A stretch of DNA of 64,000 bases. It comes from Streptomyces maremycinicus. GTDB lineage: Bacteria > Actinomycetota > Actinomycetes > Streptomycetales > Streptomycetaceae. Positions 59,904 through 64,000 of this stretch are shown here, piece by piece. Made by a program: the position numbers and the translations under genes. Within the stretch, counting starts at the first letter, position 1. Each line of letters starts with the position of its first letter. The notes under the pieces were generated by a model. The model ran no database searches, had not been told where the DNA came from, and saw only the letters and a list, made by a program, of their open reading frames with translations. The stretch is from contig NZ_BBYG01000011.1 of the NCBI RefSeq assembly GCF_001184025.1, positions 1 to 64,000 on the forward strand, in the 5' to 3' direction.

Positions 59904-61135
59904 GCACAGCGGCTGCACCCCCGCGTGGACGCCACAGCGCCGGGCTGATGCGCAGCATCTACCTGCCGCGCACGGCGGACGCCCTCGCGTTCGCGATGTC
60001 CACCTACGGCATCCCGCTGCTGGTCCTGGCCACCACGCGCTCCCCCGCGCTGACGGGCGCCGCGTTCGCCCTGGAGTGGATCCCGCGGCTGGCGGCGTTC
60101 GGGTGGGCCGGATCCATCGTCGACCGGCGCGGGGCGGCCGTCGTCTTCCACCTCGCCTCCCTGGGGCGCGCGCTGGCCCTCGCCGCTGGCGCGGTCCTGC
60201 TCCACTGCCACCCGTCCGGCACCGTGGCGACCGCAACGGTGATGGTGCTGGCGGCGACGACCGGCGTGCTCACCGAGTTCAGTTACATCGCGGCCGAAAC
60301 CGCGGGCGCCGCCGCCGGCCGACGGGCAGGAAAGCGGGCCCACCGCGTCCAGGCGGCCCTGCTCGGCATCGACCAGACCGCGACCCTGGCCGGCCCCGCC
60401 CTCGCCGGAGTGCTCCTGCTCGCCGGGCCGCCGACGATGCTCGCGGTGATCACGGTGCTCTCACTTCTCGCCGCGATGCTCGCCCTGCGCACACCCCCCT
60501 CACCCGTTGCCCCGTCCCGCGCGCCGAAGGGACAACCCGGCGCCGGACTCCTCACCGGGTGGCGCACCATCCGCTCGCTTCCGGCGCTCGGCTGGCTGGT
60601 GACCGGGCTGACCCTGTCCAACCTGGCCACCGGACTCCTTCAAGCGGCCGGTCCGGTAATCGTTGTCAAGCACTTCGGGCAGTCCACCACGGCCGTCGGC
60701 CTGGTCTGGTCCGCAGCCGCCGCAGCGACGCTCCTCAGCGTCACGCTCTGCCGCTTCGCGCTCGACCGGCGGGGCCTGTGGCCGGTCGGCGCCGTCTGCG
60801 CAGCCCTCGCCTCGCTCGCCTGCCTCGCCGCCGCCCAGGCCCCCGACTACCTGTCCTACCTAATCCTGGTCGCGGTCCTCATGGCGGCCGACGGCGGCAT
60901 GACGGTGGTCCTGCGCACCTTGCGCTCCCGCCTGATCCCCCCGGAGAAGTTCGCCAGCACCCTGTCGGCGACCATCCTCGTCCTCCTGCTGCCCTTCCCC
61001 GTCGCCGGCGTACTCACCGCGCTCACCCCGCCCGACGCGCTGGGCCACGTCATCACCGTCTGCGCCGGCCTGCAGGCCCTCGGCCTGCTGTACGCGTTCG
61101 CCCGCCTGCGCACCGATCCCGCCCTGCGCACCTGA
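59900..61135 (+). CDS. MFS transporter
   Basis: A 411-aa membrane protein with about 11-12 hydrophobic segments, for example AFALEWIPRLAAFGWAG, ALALAAGAVLLH and LVTGLTLSNLATGLLQAAG. The arrangement (six segments, long loop, six segments) fits the major facilitator superfamily, exporter type. GTG start in a GTGA overlap with the regulator. It is likely controlled by the two regulators upstream. Confidence 0.8.
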   Translation: MSTAAAPPRGRHSAGLMRSIYLPRTADALAFAMSTYGIPLLVLATTRSPALTGAAFALEWIPRLAAFGWAGSIVDRRGAAVVFHLASLGRALALAAGAVLLHCHPSGTVATATVMVLAATTGVLTEFSYIAAETAGAAAGRRAGKRAHRVQAALLGIDQTATLAGPALAGVLLLAGPPTMLAVITVLSLLAAMLALRTPPSPVAPSRAPKGQPGAGLLTGWRTIRSLPALGWLVTGLTLSNLATGLLQAAGPVIVVKHFGQSTTAVGLVWSAAAAATLLSVTLCRFALDRRGLWPVGAVCAALASLACLAAAQAPDYLSYLILVAVLMAADGGMTVVLRTLRSRLIPPEKFASTLSATILVLLLPFPVAGVLTALTPPDALGHVITVCAGLQALGLLYAFARLRTDPALRT

Positions 61136-61170
61136 CCCTGCCGCGCTTTCCCCAGCCTGTGGAGAACCTC

Positions 61171-61473
61171 ATGCCCACCACGATCCTCGGGACGAACCGC
61201 GCGAGCGGTCGCACCATCACCGAACAGTTCCACGCCTTCGACGCACACAATCCGCACGTCTACCGCGCTCTGGAACGCATGGCCTCCCGCCGCCTGGCCG
61301 CCGGCGCCACACGGGTCAGTTTGAAGGACCTCTTCGAAGACCTGCGCCGCCAACTCCCGTACGGCGTCGCCGGGCTGAACAACAACTTCACCGCCCTCTA
61401 CGCCCGCCGCCTGATCGACGACCACCCCCACTGGGCCAGCGTGTTCGAGCTGCGCCGCCGCCGCGCCGCCTGA
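61171..61473 (+). CDS. Small conserved phage/plasmid-type protein
   Basis: A 100-aa protein. The core is ITEQFHAFDAHNPHVYRALE, then LKDLFEDLRRQLPYGVAGLN with ALYARRLIDDHPHWASVF. This layout is frequent in small actinobacterial phage and plasmid proteins of unknown role. GGAGA lies before the ATG. It is placed inside the transporter-ligase operon. Confidence 0.65.
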   Translation: MPTTILGTNRASGRTITEQFHAFDAHNPHVYRALERMASRRLAAGATRVSLKDLFEDLRRQLPYGVAGLNNNFTALYARRLIDDHPHWASVFELRRRRAA

Positions 61474-61527
61474 GGCACCCCGTTCCCTTCCCTCGTCCTG
61501 CCGCCTACCGACTCGGAGAACCCCTTC

Positions 61528-62781
61528 TTGTCCGCTCGCCCCCTCGTACTCGTCGTCTCTCCGGGCGATGAGGCGGATCGCGGCTACTGCCTTGAGCAGG
61601 TGGCCGCCGCGTACGACATCGTCCTGCTGACGGGCGCCGAGCCATCGTGGGAGAAGCCGCACATCGTCGACCACGCCGTCGCCGATCTGCACCACACCAC
61701 CGCGCTCCTCTCCGCCGGCCGGGCTCTGGCGGAACGACACGACCTTGCCGGCGTCGTCACCTGGGACGAATGGAACCTCGTCCCCACCGCCCGCCTCGCC
61801 CGCGCGCTCGGTCTGGCCGCGAACTCCGTCCAGGTGATGCGGGCCTGCCGCAACAAGGCCACCGCCCGCACGTTGTTCGCCCGCCACGGAGTGCCGTCGG
61901 CCGCGTCGATCAAGGCCCGGACCCTGCGGGAGGCTGAACTGGCGACGAGGACCCTCGGCTTCCCCGCCGTCATCAAGCCCGCTGCAGCGGCCGGCAGCAT
62001 CGGCGTGATTCGCATCGACCGGCCCGAAGAACTGCCCGCAGCCTTCGAGTTCGCCTCGGCCGGCGCACACCGCAGCCGCGAGGACAACGGCGTCCTGGTC
62101 GAGGAGTACCTCGACGGACCGGAGGTCTCCGTCGAATGCGTCACCCACCGCGGCACCACCACCGCCGTCGCCGTGACCCGCAAGCGCCTGGGCCCCGCCC
62201 CCTACTTCGACGAGACCGGCCACACTGTCGACGCCGCCGATCCGCTCCTTGCCACGGTGGCAACGGCCGCTGGCGCTGCCATCGCGGCCCTGGGAATCAC
62301 CGACGGCGTGCAGCACGTCGAGATGCGCCTGGTCGGCGGCCAGCCCCGGCTGATCGAGGTCAACGCACGCCTGGGCGGCGACATGATCGGCCACCTCGTC
62401 CACCTGGCCACCGGCGTCGACCTCGCCCGGGCCGCCGCCGATATCGCCTGCGGATATACCCCTGACCTGACGCCCGCCCGCCATCAGGGGGCGGCGATCC
62501 GCTTCGTCTACCCCGCCTACTCCGGCACCCTCACCGCCCGCCGCCTGACGGCACACGTCGGGGGAGTGGAGCGCGTGCGCTTTCAGCGACAGGCCGGCGA
62601 CCCGCTCGTACTGCCGCAGGACGGCGGCGATCTGTACACCGCCCGCATCGGCTTCCTGATCACCACAGGGCCGTCCGCCGCTATCGCCGAAGCCCGCGCC
62701 CAGGAGGCGTACCGCAACCTCGACATCCAGGTCGCCCCGCTCCCGCCGACGGCCCCAACTACCGGGCAGGGCGCCGCGTGA
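61528..62781 (+). CDS. ATP-grasp ligase
   Basis: A 417-aa enzyme with a TTG start. The Rossmann-like first part (PLVLVVSPGDEADRGYCLEQ) is followed by the ATP-grasp core: FPAVIKPAAAAGSIGVIRI (nucleotide-binding Lys), DNGVLVEEYLDGPEVSVECV (glycine/acid loop) and QPRLIEVNARLGGDM (metal-binding Glu/Asn). Such enzymes form amide bonds between amino or carboxyl compounds, as in dipeptide synthesis. Next to exporters it suggests a small-molecule pathway. Confidence 0.8.
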   Translation: MSARPLVLVVSPGDEADRGYCLEQVAAAYDIVLLTGAEPSWEKPHIVDHAVADLHHTTALLSAGRALAERHDLAGVVTWDEWNLVPTARLARALGLAANSVQVMRACRNKATARTLFARHGVPSAASIKARTLREAELATRTLGFPAVIKPAAAAGSIGVIRIDRPEELPAAFEFASAGAHRSREDNGVLVEEYLDGPEVSVECVTHRGTTTAVAVTRKRLGPAPYFDETGHTVDAADPLLATVATAAGAAIAALGITDGVQHVEMRLVGGQPRLIEVNARLGGDMIGHLVHLATGVDLARAAADIACGYTPDLTPARHQGAAIRFVYPAYSGTLTARRLTAHVGGVERVRFQRQAGDPLVLPQDGGDLYTARIGFLITTGPSAAIAEARAQEAYRNLDIQVAPLPPTAPTTGQGAA

Positions 62782-63941
62782 GGCAGACCGCAGTACCCGA
62801 GCTGGTGTGCAGCCGACGCTTGCTGACCGGGTACTTCGCCGGACTGGGTGTGGTGATGGCCGTCTTCGGCGCGCGTATGCCCGCCGTTCAGAACGCCGCC
62901 GAGGTGACTACCGCCGGGCTTGCCCTGGTCCTGTTGGCCGCCGCCCTCGGCATGGTCACCGGACTCCAGGCGGGTGGACGCCTCGCCCGCCCGGCCCGAC
63001 TGCCCGCGCTGCTGACCGGCGGTGCTATAGCGCTCGCCGCCGGTCTTGCCGTCCTCGGGCTCTGCTCCAGTCTGGACAGCCTCCTGGCAGCGGCGTTCGC
63101 CTTCGGCATCGCGCACGGCGTCCTCGATGTCGCAGCAAATGCCGCAGCGGTCCGATGCCAGGACGCCCACGGCCGCCCCATCATGGGCCGGCTGCACGCC
63201 AGTTACAGCCTCGGCGCCCTCCTCGGCGCCGCACTCGCCGCCACCACCGCCCACACCTCACACACCGTTCTGTTCGCCGCAGTGGCAGCCGGAGCCGCTG
63301 CTGCGGCCGGCGCGACCACGCGACTCACCCGCACCGTCGCCAGCCCCGCACTCGAGCCCGTCCACCACGGTGCTGCACCGGGCCCGCACGAGCAGAGGAG
63401 GTTGTCCCGTCGCCGATTGTGGCTGCTCGGCGCGCTTGCTGCCGCCACGCTGCTGGGCGAAGGAGCCGCTGCCGACTGGGCCTCGGTCCACCTGCACCAC
63501 CTCGGCGCGACGGCCGCGACGAGCGCCGCGGCGTACGGCTGCTACAGCGCCGCCATGGCCGCAGGCCGTCTCGCCGGAGACCGGCTCACCGCCCGCTTCG
63601 GCGCGGACACCGTCGTGCGCACCGGCGCCGCGTTGGCCGCGCTCGGCCTCGCCACCGGATTGGCCGGTTCCACCACCGCCTCTGCCCTGTTCGGATGGAC
63701 GGCCTTCGGCCTGGGCCTGTCCGTCACCATCCCCAGTCTGATCACCGCCGCCGGCACCGGCGGACCCCGCGCGGTCGCCACCGTCGCGGTCACCGGTTAT
63801 GTCGGCCTTCTTGCCGGTCCCGCCCTCGTCGGCGCTCTCACCACCGTCACCGCACTGCCGCACGCGCTGCTGCTGCCCGCCCTCCTCGCCGCAAGCGTCG
63901 CCGTGCTCGCACCCAAAGCCTTGGAGAAAACGACCCCTTGA
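62778..63941 (+). CDS. MFS transporter
   Basis: A 387-aa membrane protein with about 12 hydrophobic segments (GYFAGLGVVMAVFGARM at the start, ALVLLAAALGMVTGLQAG, AHGVLDVAANAAAVR in between). The GTG overlaps the ligase stop (GTGA). It is the second transporter of the operon and may export the ligase product. Confidence 0.8.
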   Translation: MRQTAVPELVCSRRLLTGYFAGLGVVMAVFGARMPAVQNAAEVTTAGLALVLLAAALGMVTGLQAGGRLARPARLPALLTGGAIALAAGLAVLGLCSSLDSLLAAAFAFGIAHGVLDVAANAAAVRCQDAHGRPIMGRLHASYSLGALLGAALAATTAHTSHTVLFAAVAAGAAAAAGATTRLTRTVASPALEPVHHGAAPGPHEQRRLSRRRLWLLGALAAATLLGEGAAADWASVHLHHLGATAATSAAAYGCYSAAMAAGRLAGDRLTARFGADTVVRTGAALAALGLATGLAGSTTASALFGWTAFGLGLSVTIPSLITAAGTGGPRAVATVAVTGYVGLLAGPALVGALTTVTALPHALLLPALLAASVAVLAPKALEKTTP

Positions 63942-64000
63942 CCCGCACCTCCGCCTCCCCGAGCGGCGTGGACGCCCTGATCCTCGACTACAACGGAGTC
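63938..64000 (+). CDS. HAD-like hydrolase, start only
   Basis: A TTG that overlaps the transporter stop (TTGA) opens MTRTSASPSGVDALILDYNG, cut by the window end. LILDYNGV is the first motif of HAD-type phosphatases (DxDx type, here Asp-Tyr-Asn-Gly), so a hydrolase is likely. Only 21 residues are visible. Confidence 0.5.
   Translation, partial: MTRTSASPSGVDALILDYNGV

Overview
The window looks like a large conjugative plasmid or integrative element from a high-GC actinomycete, almost certainly Streptomyces. The evidence is the strong third-position GC bias, frequent GTG and TTG starts, tightly overlapping start and stop codons, and families typical of Streptomyces plasmids: DUF317, DUF4913, XF1762, SCO6880-like and DUF6112-like proteins, plus IS5 and IS701 elements. 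I see no rRNA, tRNA, CRISPR array or housekeeping genes.

From 1 to about 12.8 kb is an accessory region. It starts with an IS5-type element whose two outer inverted repeats enclose the transposase and a passenger gene. Next come small remnants, a Septu-like HNH nuclease/ATPase pair, a conserved unknown gene, a tyrosine-integrase gene broken by several frameshifts with an intact coiled-coil partner gene, and a three-gene operon (alpha/beta hydrolase, caspase-like protease, beta-domain protein) that may be a defence or cell-suicide system. A transposase scrap at about 12.45-12.75 kb marks the junction with the element backbone.

From 12.7 to 51.2 kb every gene is on the minus strand, and most start and stop codons overlap. 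This is the transfer backbone, read from right to left: an NlpC/P60 cell-wall hydrolase, a secreted SH3-like protein, a two-TM pilin-like protein, a membrane-anchored periplasmic protein, a VirB6/TrbL-like channel protein, an SCO6880-like protein, a VirB4-like ATPase, many small plasmid proteins, a lipoprotein, a GT2 glycosyltransferase, a MoxR ATPase with a VWA partner, a relaxase-like protein without its histidine triad, three DUF317 proteins, a VirD4-like coupling ATPase, an alpha/beta hydrolase, a PAPS-reductase-like enzyme, a C5 DNA methyltransferase and a DnaB-N-like protein. No FtsK-like TraB, the usual Streptomyces conjugation pump, is visible.

From 51.6 kb to the end every gene except one transposase is on the plus strand. 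A DNA methyltransferase comes first, followed by a complete IS701 element with a CTAG duplication. Then come a DUF4913 protein, a RelE-fold protein, a secreted SH3-like protein, several small helical proteins, two HxlR/winged-helix regulators, an MFS transporter, an ATP-grasp ligase, a second MFS transporter and the start of a HAD-like gene cut by the window edge. The last group looks like a small-molecule synthesis and export operon. The 51.17-51.62 kb gap is the divergent control region and contains a perfect 21-bp inverted repeat.

Two general points matter for annotation. First, several genes in the minus-strand cluster have a good Shine-Dalgarno sequence followed by CTG or ATT instead of a standard start. 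Second, at least five backbone genes carry a single-base frameshift or nonsense codon, which could be real decay or sequencing error.
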